Shown here: in pieces, positions 45,816 to 56,666 of the stretch
Position numbering within the stretch: the stretch's first letter is position 1
How the letters are laid out: each line of letters starts with the position of its first letter
Assembly: GCA_033032865.1 (NCBI GenBank)
Contig: JAWHQI010000999.1
Location: 77,501 to 141,500 of the forward strand
DNA length: 64,000 nucleotides
Source of the DNA: Dactylorhiza incarnata
Taxonomy: Eukaryota > Streptophyta > Magnoliopsida > Asparagales > Orchidaceae
Direction of reading: 5' to 3'
Position numbers and translations under genes: made by a program
Notes under the pieces: generated by a model
Seen by the model: the letters and a program-made list of their open reading frames with translations, nothing else
Databases searched by the model: none
What the model was told of the DNA's origin: nothing

Positions 45816-48571
45816 TCAAGGATAGAACCGTTTGAGATCGTCGCCACTCCAGGTGCGCGGGATGTCTTCTCCTTCACTTGTTTGGAGGCGATAAGCCCCA
45901 TTTTTTAATGCCTCCTTGATGATGAAAGGTCCAGCCCAATTAGGATTTAACTTCCCGACATTACCTGCTCGGGCTGCTGCATCAACCTTTTTCAATACGA
46001 CGTCGCCGACAGTAAAATGCTTTACCCTGACATTTTTGTCAAAGTACTTTGCCATCCTCCTTTTAACTTCTTCTTGCCTTATTGTTGCCTCATCCTGAAG
46101 TTCCTCGATTAGATCCAAGCTGTACTTGATAGCCTCGTCATTGTATTCTACCCACGCTACTCCTCCCTCTTTTCCGTACAAAACTCTTGGAGTGACCACC
46201 TCAAACTCCACAGGAACAACAGCCTCCGAGCCATGAGACAGTTTGAATGGTGTCTCCCCTGTAGCTGAAGATGGAGTAGTACGAAGAGTCCAAAGGATGG
46301 AGGGAAGTTGATCTGCCCAGTTTCCTTTCTGATTCCAGACTTTTTTCATCAGGAGCTGCTGGATTCGTCTGTTGGCTGCTTCTACCTGACCATTGGTCCT
46401 CGGATGATGTACTGAAGAATACCGCAGGTCAATTCCAACCTGGTCGCAAAATTTTATCATCTCAGGATTATTGAATTGTGGACCATTATCAGTGACAATT
46501 GCCAGCGGAATTCCGTGTCGGCAGACAATTTCTCCCTAGACGAAGTTTCTGATGATTTGGGTAGTAGTTCTTACCAGTGCCTTAGCCTCAATCCACTTGC
46601 TAAAGTAGTCAATCATCACTATGATAAAGCGGCGCTGACCGCTAGCCATTGGAAAGGGTCCGATGAGATCCATCCCCCAAACTGCAAAGGGCCAGGGCGC
46701 CGTTATTGACCTAAGCGACTGAGCGGGCAGATGCTGAAGAGGAGCGAACTTTTGGCACTGCACACACCGCCTGGCAAATGCTTCAGCATCCTTTCTCATG
46801 GTCGGCCAAAAATATCCCTGCCGCAGGATCCTCTTTTCTAAGGTTTTTGCCCCTGAATGGCTACCACATTCCCCAGAATGAACTTCCTGAAGTACGATAG
46901 GGATCTCTTCTTCTGAAACACATCATGCTGAGGGGGAAATCAAAGTTTTTCTGTAGAGTACTCCTGCTATTAGATAATAATATGCCGCCTTCCTTTTGAA
47001 TCTTCTCCGATCTTTGATGGAATGGTGAAACTCCCCTTTTGATAGGAACAACTCATAAGGATCATTCCATGAAGGATTATGATCAATTTGCATGAGTTCT
47101 GCCTCGTCTATTGCCGGATGAAAGAGTTCAAAGGTCACTCCCCCTGATGGAAGACCGAACTTAGACAATTCATCTGCCTCCTCATTTTGCGTTCTTGGGA
47201 TGTGCTCGATAATAAATGACTTGAATCTTCCGATTTCCTTTTTGGCTAATAGCAGATACTTTCGCAGAATCGGCTCCCTTGTCTCATAATTTCCCAAGAC
47301 CTGGGAAGCCATTACCAATGAATCAGTTCTAACATGTACATATTCTATACCCAACTCTTTCGCGAGCCTTAGCCCAGCCAGAAGTGCTTCATATTCTGCC
47401 TAGTTATTCCTAACTGGGAAGAAGAACTTGATAGCTTGCTCCAGCCTGATGCCATTTGGACTGATCAACACTACTCTGGCTCCCACGGAGTTTTTGCCAG
47501 AAGCCCCATCCACATAAATGATCTAAGCCAGAGGAGATCGTACCACCTGTTCTGGATTAAGCTCTGTTGTATCTACCAGGAAGTCTGCCAAGATTTGCGC
47601 TTTGATTGCTGTTCGGGGGATGTACGATATCTCAAATTCACTTAGTTCAATAGCCCATTTTGCCAACCTCCCTGAATGATCTGGCTTTTCAAGAATATTT
47701 TTTAGAGGATGATCTGTAACAACTTGGACGAAATGAGCCTGAAAATAAGGGCGAAGCCTTCGCGCAGACATAACCAAAGCCAAGGCCAGTTTCTCCAGGA
47801 TCGAATATCTGGTTTTGGCATCCTTAAGGATGTGGCTGACATAGTATATTGGAAACTGCCTCCTCTTCTCTTCCCGAACGAGGACAGAACTCACCGCTTC
47901 TGGTCCGACTCCCAGATATAAGAATAGTTTTTCCCCCTCACGGGGACTTTGGAGTAGTGGAGTCGAAGTTAACTGTCCCTTCAGCTGCTCGAAAGCCTTG
48001 TTACATTCCTCGCTCCATTCGAACTTTGATCCCTTTCGCAATGTTTTAAAGAATGGGGCACTTTTATCTCCGGATTTAGAGATAAACCTGCTCAATCCTG
48101 CCAATATCCCCCCAAGTTGTTGAACTTCTTTAGTATTTCGAGGAGGGGTCATCTCAAGGATGGCCTTCACCTTATCTGGATTTGGTGCAAGGCCATCAGG
48201 AGTTAAGAGATGCCCAAGAAATTTTCCTTTGTTTGCCCCGAACACACATTTCAATGGGTTCAATTTTAACTTGAACCTCCGTAGAGTAGCGAACGTCTCT
48301 ACGAGGTCTTCCAAGTGCAATGAGAATGTTTTACTTTTGAGAAGAAGGTCATCAACGTAAACTTCGAGATTCCTGCCCTTTTGATGTTTAAAGACGGTAT
48401 CCATCATTCTTTGGTATGTTTTACCCGCGTTTTTAAGACCGAAGGGCATTACGAGATAGCAGTAACACCCATCGTTTGTGATAAATGAGGTATGCGGGAT
48501 GTCAGGTTTGTGCATTTTAATTTGATGATACCCGGAGAAGGCATCGAGGAAACTCATAAAACCATACCCAA
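45816..48571 (-). pseudogene. Tat-D pol (RT to integrase), 5'-truncated, four stops
   Basis: One frame without frameshifts from the RT palm (YGFMSFLDAFSGYHQ) through YVDD (about 48345), RNase H, archaeal-type RNase H and full integrase to the terminal KRFYP. Stops: 47523-47525 (TGG to TAG), 47400-47402 (CAG to TAG), 46923-46925 (CGN to TGA) and 46536-46538 (TGG to TAG). All four are transitions of the C-to-T/G-to-A class. Upstream RT, protease and gag are deleted at the join with Tat-C. Confidence 0.9.
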
Positions 48572-49979
48572 ATCCTTCATCATCGAACACATTCCGAGAA
48601 CACAGAATGAAGAGGCAGACGAATTGTCAAAGTTTGGTCTTCCTTCAGGAGGGGTGACCTCGGAACTTTTTCATCCGGCGACGGAGGAAGAGGAGCTCAT
48701 GCAGATCGATCAGCATCCTTCCTTGAAAGAACCCTATGAATTGTTTCTGTCAAAAGGAGAGTTTCATTCATCAATCAAGGACAGAAATAGGTTCAGAAGA
48801 AAGGCGGCCTACTACTACTTAATAGCAGGAGTCTTGTATAGGAAAACTTTGATTTCTCCCTCAGCACGGTGTGTTTCAGAAGAAGAGATCCCGATCATAC
48901 TTCAGGAAGTTCATTCTGGGGAATGTGGTAGCCATTCAGGGGCAAAAACCTTAGAAAAAAGGATCCTGTGGCAAGGATATTTTTGGCCGACTATGAGAAA
49001 GGATGCTGAAGCATTTGCCAAGCGGTGTGTGCAGTGCCAAAAGTTCGCTCCTCTTCAGCATTTGCCTGCTCAGTCACTCAGATCAATAACCGCGCCGTGG
49101 CCTTTTGCAGTATGGGGAATGGATCTTATGGGACCTTTCCCAATAGCCAGCGGTCAACGCCGTTTTATCATTGTAATGATCGACTATTTCAGTAAGTGGA
49201 TTGAGGCCAAAGCATTAGCAAAAACTACTACCCTAATCGTCAGAAACTTCATCTGGGGAGAAATAGTCTGCCGGCACGGAATACTGCTGGCAATCGTCAC
49301 TGATAATGGCACACAGTTCAATAATCCAGAGATAATAAGCTTTTGTGATCAGGTCGGAATTGATCTTCGGTTTGCCTCGGTACATCATCCAAGAACCAAT
49401 GGATAAGTAGAAGCAGCAAACAGGCAAATCCGACAGCTCTTGATGAAAAGAGTCTTAAATCAAAAAGGAAATTGGGCGGACCAGCTTCCTTCCATCCTTT
49501 GGACTCTTCGTCCTATCCCATCTTCAGCTACAGGGGAGACACCATTCAAACTATCTCATGGCTCAGAGGATGTTGTTCCTGTAGAGTTTGAGGTGGTCAC
49601 TCCAAGAGTTGTGTATGCAAAAGAGGGAGGAGAATCATGGATAGAAGAAAATGATGAGGCCATCAAGTATAGTCTGGATCTGATCGAAGAACTTCAGGAC
49701 GAGGCAACAATCAGACAGAAAGAAGTTAAAAGGAGAATGGCGAAATATTTTGACAAAAATGTCAGAGTGAAGCAGTTTACAGTTGGGGATTTGGTATTAA
49801 AGAAGGTAGATGCTGCAGCCAGGTCTGGCAATGTTGGAAAGCTGAATCCCAACAGGGCAGGGCCTTTTTTTATCAAAGAAGTATTGAAGAATGGGGCCTA
49901 CCGTCTCCAAACCAGCGAAGGAGAAGACATCTCACGCACCTGGAGCGGTGACGATCTTAAACGATTTTATCCTTGAACT
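48572..49979 (+). pseudogene. Tat-C archaeal RNase H end and integrase, one stop
   Basis: Enters mid-domain at KSFIIEHIPRTQNEEADELS of the archaeal-type RNase H, then the linker, integrase HHCC zinc domain (HSGECGSHSG, CVQCQK), catalytic Asp (WGMDLMG), Asp (VTDNGTQF) and Glu (HPRTNG*VEAANR), and the C-terminal tail ending KRFYP. The single stop is TAA at 49404-49406. The residues before KSF in the open frame come from reversed RT and are not real. Confidence 0.9.
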
Positions 49980-50323
49980 ATCTCTTTCATTCTTTACGTC
50001 TCTTTGGTATTAAATGAAAAGCCCTATTCTGACACTTCTCCTTGTCTGATGGTTCTCTACATTATAAATACAAATATACATATCTCACTCGCTGAACCTC
50101 TGAGATATCGCCAAATTCTGCTCGAACCCCCTCGGATTGTAGTCATAGCGTAAAACCCACCAAGACCATGTGATGCGGGGAGTTTTCGCACACGTGTAGT
50201 GGTAGCTTGCCAATTCCGCTGCGGTGGTCTTCAGAACTTTGGATCCCGGCCGATATCTGACACACCCCTGCATCAAGGGAGGTCTAGGTGATTGTCAGCT
50301 CTATCATGCCCCGAAAGGGATAT
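49980..50323 (+). other. Tat-C conserved 3' region next to pol stop
   Basis: Sense-strand counterpart of 27052-27400 and 45466-45815. Blocks include GAGTTTTCGCACACGTGTAG and TTGCCAATTCCGCTGCGG. No coding frame. Confidence 0.55.
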
Positions 50324-50742
50324 AGTTACAGCTTTGATGATCTTTCTGAGGAAAGCAATATTCGCCGCCAAGGCCCACCTGCCCAACTGATCATCATAGC
50401 CTGTGACCGTCGAATACTCTTAGGTACTCTCAAAACGGTGCCTAGTTGGGCCCACAACTGAGTTGATCTCTCTAAGGAAAGCAATGTTCGCCGCCGAGGC
50501 CCACCTGCCCAATTGATCAACTCGGCTTGTAACCCTAGGAAAGAGAGCAGATGAGACGCTTACAGCTCTTATGACCACTTGAGGAAAGCAATGTTCGCCG
50601 CCGAGGCCCACCTGACCACTTGGTCATTTGAGTCTGTACATACTTTTCTCTTTTCTTTCTCTCTACAGCTCTTATGACCACTTGGGGAAAGCAATGTTCG
50701 CCGCCGAGGCCCACCTGCCCACTTGGTCATCTGAGCCTGTAG
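50324..50742 (+). repeat. Tat-C four-hairpin array
   Basis: Reads in the element sense direction: unit 4 GTTACAG..GATGATC / GATCATC..CTGTGAC; unit 3 CTGAGTTGATC/GATCAACTCGG; unit 2 TACAG, CTC, ATGACCA / TGGTCAT, GAG, CTGTA; unit 1 CTACAG, CTC, ATGACCA / TGGTCAT, GAG, CTGTAG. Unit 2 has CTC/GAG where Tat-B and Tat-D have CCC/GGG, a paired change. Shared loop core GGAAAGCAATGTTCGCCGCC. Confidence 0.85.
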
Positions 50743-50859
50743 ATTATCCTTTTTCCCTACAGGAAGGCAATACCTCTTATGGTTTCTTGTATAAAACCAT
50801 TCGAGGAAGATATTATTAAAATAGGTGCAGGTGTTCGTCTACCCTAATAAAGGGTTGTG

Positions 50860-51840
50860 ATATTAAGACCGGGCGGTATGAACTTGCAAACCGAACAGTC
50901 TGATTGTGTATAAGTCAGGATATTTTTGGACAATTACATGGTTGCCCAGGTTGTATTCAAACTGGGCGGCCCTATCAATCTTTTATAAGATAGATATCTC
51001 TAGAACCAGTTGTATGATTGCCCGGGTTGTATTCTAACCGGGCGGGTTCATCCATCTTTTATAAGTTGGATATTTCTGTAGCTAATTATATGATTGCCCG
51101 GATTTCATTCTGACCGGTGGGGTTTATCTATCTCTCCATTCTATCGAGTTGAATGTTCCTGGATCTAATTATATGATTGCTCGGGTTGCATTCTAGCCGG
51201 GCGAATCTGTCTATCTTTAAACTAAGTTGGATATCTCCGGAGCTAATTATCTGATTACCCGGGTTGCATTCTAACCGGGCGGGTTTATCCATCCTTTATT
51301 GAGTTAGATGTTTTTAGATTTAAATATATGGTCGCCCGAGTCATATCCTAGCCAGGCAGACTTATCGACCTCTTATGCTAGTAAAGTTGGATATTTCTGG
51401 ATCTGATTATACGGTTGCCGGAATTGCATTCTAGCCGGGCGGACTTATCCATCCTTTAATGGGTTGGATGTTTCTAAATTTAATTATATGATTGCCCGGG
51501 TTGCATTCTAGCCGGGCGAATCTATCTATATCTCAAATTAATCAAGTCTGGGTATCTTTGGATCTAAGTGTATCGCCGCTCAGATTATGTTCTAACCGAT
51601 CGGGCTGGTCTATTTCCTAGCGAGAAGTTATCCCTGGATACAATGGGTTACTCACCAGGATTGTATTCAAACCGCGCAAAATTAAAGTTTATTACTTGCA
51701 TCAACGAGGATGAGATATCTTTGAATGATAAGAGACCGCTCGGTCTGAACTATAATCGCGCGAGTATATCCTTTATAGTTCAAACTATCAGAAATCGGAT
51801 ACCCTGAGATCTAAATGAGTAATCGCACTGGTTGAATATA
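50860..51840 (+). repeat. Tat-C GC-stem repeats, about 80-bp period
   Basis: About a dozen units near 50941, 51011, 51096, 51174, 51255, 51330, 51411, 51491, 51572, 51646 and 51740. Each has a small inverted repeat such as GCCCGG..CCGGGC or GCCCAG..CTGGGC around TTGNATTCTAA, separated by AT-rich sequence (GGATCTAATTATATGATT). Same family as 25740-26540 and 44255-44935. Confidence 0.75.
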
Positions 51841-52589
51841 GACCGTCCAAGATCATCGATCATCATTCATACTCAGATCAGGATAGCCGCACGGCTAGAT
51901 CAAGAGCAAAAGGTTTAAAAGAGAGAGAGAGAGAGACAAGATATCAACCACAAGTAAGTAACAATAGAATGACAATCAGACAGGTAAAATTTCTATTCAT
52001 TCTTCAAAATATGTTAACAAAATACTGACCGCCCGGCTAACAAAAAGAAATCGGCGGTTACACAAAAATAAAATCAAAACAAGGGCGCTAGTCTGCCGAC
52101 TTCTTCTTCTTCTTCTTGACAGGGGAACTCGAGTCCGCACCATCGATGTCAACGTCCGGACGAATAGCCTTCACTTGACGAGGAAGAATCCGATGAATCG
52201 CTATCACTAGACCGCTCGGTCTTACTAGCGGAGCCGGTTGTTCCCGAGGACAAATCATCCTCATCATCCTCATCGTCGTCACCGGCATCATCATCTGCGT
52301 CGTCCTCTTCAGCGGCTTCACCACTTGCATCGCCCTCTTGATGGAGAACAATCTCCCTGCCCGCATCGGCTTCAGCCTCCTCGCCCACCTTGGTTTTTCC
52401 TTTCTGCCTTCGGCTGATTTCATCAAGTTGGACCTTCAAGGCAGGGAAGAGGTCGGAGAAAGTGGTGCCCTCGAATCCTTCGCACAGACCGCCCCGGTCT
52501 TCCATAAGACCCAAAGCTTTGTTGATCCCTTGGGCCACATGAGGCAACACCTCATCTTGAAAGGCCGGGTTGATCATCTCATATTGTTT

Positions 52590-52660
52590 CTGCAAAAAAG
52601 GAAAAATAAATTAGGTCGCTCAGACTGAATAAAAGAAACCGCGTAATTTGAGAAACTCAC
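52590..52660 (-). other. Putative intron 2 of antisense gene 2 (Tat-C)
   Basis: 71 bp on the minus strand, GTGAGTTTCTC..TCCTTTTTTGCAG. Its length is not a multiple of three, so retention would shift the frame while removal restores it. Confidence 0.78.
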
Positions 52661-53172
52661 CGCCACGACTCCTTGAAGACGCGCATTCTCCTCTCGAAGC
52701 CGCGCAATCTCCGCGGCCTGCTCCTTGTACTTCTTTTCCAGGTGCTTCTGAACAGAAACCAGCCGCCTGTACAACAGGGCCATGAAGTGATTGGCCGTGA
52801 AGCCCCAGGAACCGGCTTGTGCCGCTAGCCGGGGAAGCTCTTCTTCAGGAGTTCTCCTCAGCTTCTTTAAGGTCTTTCGACCATACAAAGCGGCCCCGGC
52901 GGCTAGGGCATGGCGGTTAATCTTTTCACTCCCCCATGAAGGAAGTGCAGTGGATACCCGGATGCGGCTTCCATCCCTATGCCAGAGGACAGTCGGGTTG
53001 CCCTGCAGGCCGGGCGGGTTTCCACAGGAACGAAGAAGTTCGTAGTCATCAGGAGAAGTCGGGTCCTCTTCCTCTGACGATAGCGACCTGTTTCGCCACT
53101 GCCTCTTTTCCCTCTGGGTCAAAACCGGGCCGGCCAGCGTGACCGGCTTGTTCACAGGAACAATGTGGGCTG

Positions 53173-53244
53173 CTGCAAGGTAAAATCAAAAGTGTAAATG
53201 AAGAAGTCCGCGCGGTCATATACAAGCAGTCAAAAGGAACTTAC
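53173..53244 (-). other. Putative intron 1 of antisense gene 2 (Tat-C)
   Basis: 72 bp on the minus strand, GTAAGTTCCTT..GATTTTACCTTGCAG. Confidence 0.78.
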
Positions 53245-53959
53245 TATGCTCGGGGAGGATGTCCTCCAATTCTGAGAACAGCAGGATGTAGTGATTGATG
53301 TCCAACCGCTCGTTCTCAAGGAACGTGAAGGTGTCCATCTCGATCTTTCCAACCTGAGGGATTTGGAAAACCTCTTCCCCCCGAACTTGCGGGTTGGTTT
53401 GCAACAGTCCGAAGTTGCCTTCGAGCATTACAAACCGCTCCGACCAGTCCGAGACCCTGTTCGCCAAGTTGACGATCTTCAATCCGTGGCAGCCAAAGTA
53501 GAGGTGCCCCCTGAAGGTTGAGGTCCCCGAGTCGGAGACAGCCCGCACCGAGAAGAACTTCCTGAATAGGTCAAGGGAAAAACTGGTTCGCTCGAACCGC
53601 AGGTAGGAAATGAAACTATATATGGAGGCGATGGAGTTCGGTGGAAGCTGGCCGGGTACAACCCCGTAATGGTCAAAAATGGCTATGACTTCAAGTGGCA
53701 GCGGAAATTTGAAGCCATATTCAAAGTGGTCGACCGGGACGGCTATTTGGTGCGGATTGGAAGAGTTAATCCGCTCGTCGCGCAAAGGAAGCCGCGTGAG
53801 CAGATTACTCCCTGCCATGTGTTTTGCAATAAATTCATCCAATTCGCTCTGGGTGAGTCGGCACTCTGGGTGGTCCGCCGAATGAAAAGCCAAGGCCGCA
53901 TCCGCTCGGACGGCTTTAACCTTAACAGGCCGCTGCGACTTGTTCTTAGATCGCGCCAT

Positions 53960-54324
53960 CTGGAAATCGTAAAAATGACTTCGAAGAGTCCCTACTTATA
54001 GATTTTTACGATCTGCAAATAGTAAAGCTATGTCGCGGCTATACATTCTAACCGCGCGGTTAATATCCTGCATAGTTAGATTCACCAGAAAAATAAAAGA
54101 AGCAAAGGCATTCAGGAAAACAAGAGCAAGCATACATCACAGATCGTGCGACCTGAAATCAGTTCGGATAAAACACAAGATCTAAACGGAACACAAAATA
54201 TAGCGGTTAAACAAGAAACCGCACGAGTTATTCAAATAAAAGACATAAGATAGAAAGGAACATTGTCCAACAAAGGCCGAATCAATAAGCTGCATTCATA
54301 ATACAAATTGTTCTCAATAGCCGG
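53960..54324 (-). other. Tat-C spacer between antisense genes 1 and 2
   Basis: Counterpart of 41853-42203 and 23352-23702. No shared reading frame. Holds the TATA-like box at 53993-54000. Confidence 0.6.
53993..54000 (-). promoter_or_regulatory. TATA-like box of antisense gene 2 (Tat-C)
   Basis: TATAAGTA on the minus strand, 33 bases before the ATG at 53959, within a block conserved among the three copies. Confidence 0.6.
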
Positions 54325-56535
54325 TCACGGCTGACGGTGTTCTGGGGAGACATCCTCTCTGTGAAGTCGCGCGACCTGGTCACTGGTGGTGTTCAGAAGA
54401 GAGTAAATCTGGCTGGTATGATAATGGAGGTGGTTGATTGTGCTATGAAGCCGCCCGGCATCCCTTTCGACCCGCGTAGCGGCAATCATGCGGGGGGTTG
54501 CGGTGGCCTCATCAATCATTGGATCAGCCGCCCGAACCGGGGGAGGATTTGAGCCCGCCACAACAGTCGGGCGGCTAACAACCTGCATTCCATCATTCAT
54601 ACTTCGCCGGCCCGCAGCGACTTCCCTGGTTAACCGCATGAATTTATCTTGGTAATATCTCGAGTCATCCTCGAACTTAGCGGATGCCCTCTTCTCCTTC
54701 TCGAGCTGGGCGGTCAGGGTAGCGACTTGCGCCACCTTGGCCCTCTTCTCGGCCTCTACTGCAGCTTTCGTGGCCTCCACCGCAGCTCGCGCGGCCTCAA
54801 GCTGAATCTCCAAGCCATTCTCCCTTTCTGTGCTGGACTTCCTGTCAATCTCTACCTGCGCCTTCAGCGCCTCTTCAACCTTCTTCCTCGCCATTCGTTC
54901 GGCCTCCAGAGCAGTCTGAGTGGCGGCCTCCCGGTCTTCCACCTCCTTCAAACGGCCCTCATGTTCGCTAGATCTTCCTCTAGATGCCCGAACAGTTGTG
55001 GCCCTTCTTGCGAGGTCGTTACACAGGTTGATATCAGGGGAACTGATGGAGGCAGGTTGGCCTCGAGGTCGCTCGGCTTCACAATCTGATCCTCGCTATC
55101 TGCAAGAAGCCGCTCGGTTATGAAAAGCAAGAGCATGCAACGCCATATATATATACAAAAATGGACATAAATATAAGAGCAATGCCTGGGCGCACAGGCC
55201 GCTTAGACTGTTCCGGGTCCATCCTCCGACGTTGCTCACGCCAGAGTCTCTCCATACTCTGCCTAGCGGAAGAGGACCAGGCCGCTAAGGGAAAGAAGCT
55301 CGGCGGCGGGTTCACTAATTTATTGCGACAAGGCCGCGGAATAAAGAAGCGGACAGCTTTATAATCCGTGGGACGCTTACCTGGCGCAAAAGGATCGGGC
55401 CGCAGCGGCTTGTTTAAAGCCCGCACCGCCCCCGTCCTTCTTCACCATCATTATTTCCTCCCCGGTCATCGCTGGGGGAACTTTCCTCCCGCGCTTTCAG
55501 CACTTCTCCGAGTTCCCTCGCTTTCTCTTCGACCTCCAAGGCAGTCCGGGCAGCAGCTTCTCGCTTTTCGGCCTCCTGTCTGGGCGGTCTCCTCAGGCCG
55601 GGCTGTGTTATCTGTAGGAGGGGCAGTTCGCTCTGAAGCCAACGGGCTGTCAAGAAGCTTGTCTCGTCTCACCAGCTCATCCATATCCTGAAAGATCCCA
55701 TTAAATGATAAACTACTCGCCGAGTCCGGAGGCAGGTCGCCCGGTTTCGCATCAGGGGTAGCCGGCGAGTCATTTACCTTAGTGGATGGAGGAGTCGCTA
55801 GGCCAAGCTCCTCTTTTAGTCGCGGATTGGTCTGGAGGAGGGACTCGGCTGGTTTCTTAAAAGCCACCCTTTCCTTGGAGGCTAGTCTCTTAACCTTCTT
55901 GGTTATTCGCTCGGTCACTGACCCGGTCTTCTTCCTTTTCTTCTCTTTCTTACCCGGAGCTGGGCTAACTTCTTTGGGGGGACTGGGGTAGTCGTCCACG
56001 GATAAAGGGGTACTCAGTTCGCCCGGCCTTGGAGAGTTAACCGCCTCCTCCTCCAAATCTCTGACAAGCAAGTGAGGATTCCCGGATGGGGTGATTTCCA
56101 TGCCAAACGAGTCGGTCTCGCCGACCTTCTTCGAAGGGCTACCGGGGTCAACTTTTCCAGAAGGGGCGGCCTCCTCTTTGTTCAGCGGCCTAGCGACCAG
56201 TTGGCCAAGGTCTCTGGGAGGAATCAGCGAGTCGCCGGGGGAAGGCCCCGAACTGTCCGCTGCGGGCTCCGCGGGAGTCTTGAGGGTTGTTGAGTCCACG
56301 ACGGACTTGGAATTATCTGCCGCGGCCTTCTCAGCCCGCTTCCTCTTTTTCCGGTCCTTCCGGTCCTGCTTTTCCTTCTCCTTTTTCGACTTCTCCGTCG
56401 ATTCGCGCCTTTTACCTTCTACCTTCTTTGATCTCCGGCGGGATCCACGCGGTCTAACACGGTGTCTAGGAAGTCCATTATTGAAGAATTGCCGGTCTTA
56501 AAAATTCTAACCGCAACTGGCGAGTAATATCCCGT
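54325..56535 (-). pseudogene. Tat-C antisense gene 1: basic coiled-coil protein, broken
   Basis: Minus-strand counterpart of 39628-41852. The first start codon is lost (ACG at 56535-56533). A next Met at 56478 (MDFLD) is followed by a 1-base loss near 56430. Further on are the basic clusters (KKEKKRKKTG, KKVKRLASKER), about one copy of the Glu/Ala repeat, another frameshift near 55570, a possible intron with donor CCAG|GTAAGC near 55383 and acceptor TTCTTGCAG near 55100, another frameshift near 54950, then a long open coiled coil ending DVSPEHRQP. More divergent and more broken than gene 2 of the same element. Confidence 0.62.
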
Positions 56536-56573
56536 GATTTCAGAAAAAACTCTGCAGAATGAACTCTCTGGCT

Positions 56574-56581
56574 CTTTTATA
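56574..56581 (-). promoter_or_regulatory. TATA-like box of antisense gene 1 (Tat-C)
   Basis: TATAAAAG on the minus strand, about 38 bases before the former start codon and aligned with 39582-39589 in Tat-D. Confidence 0.58.
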
Positions 56582-56666
56582 GAATTCAGGACAAGTCGGA
56601 TGCGGTCTCCCGGCTAAAGCTAATATTTTCGAAATTCTCTTGAGATTTGAAAATATGCGGGGATTA

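Larger units (their letters stand above)
38653..48571 (-). mobile_element. Tat-D: minus-strand Tat element nested in Tat-C, 5' half deleted
   Basis: From left to right: 3' LTR (38653-39497), antisense genes 1 and 2 on the + strand, GC-stem repeats, hairpin array, then pol on the minus strand ending inside RT at about 48571. The 5' LTR, gag, protease and N-terminal RT are missing. The left edge is a clean LTR terminus inside Tat-C protease, as for an insertion. The right edge is a non-terminal join to Tat-C archaeal RNase H in the opposite orientation, as for a later deletion. Confidence 0.88.
52088..53959 (-). pseudogene. Tat-C antisense gene 2: PF04195-like protein, most intact copy
   Basis: Minus strand, opposite to this copy's integrase. 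Exons 53959-53245, 53172-52661 and 52589-52088. Splicing intron 1 joins GAG CAT A to CA GCC in frame (EHTAHIVPVNKP); splicing the 71-bp intron 2 joins VVA to KQYEM in frame. Start MARSKNKSQRP, PF04195-like part at about residues 75-185, coiled coil in exons 2-3, acidic tail, Ser-rich region, terminal PVKKKKKKSAD. The only clear lesion is a 1-base insertion near 52160 that shifts the last part of the tail. Product and role unknown; the family recurs in plant gypsy elements, often antisense. Confidence 0.78.

Noticed and set aside
48492..48571. N-terminal part of the plus-strand frame running into Tat-C integrase
   Set aside because: It is the reverse complement of Tat-D RT; the real Tat-C sequence begins at about 48572.
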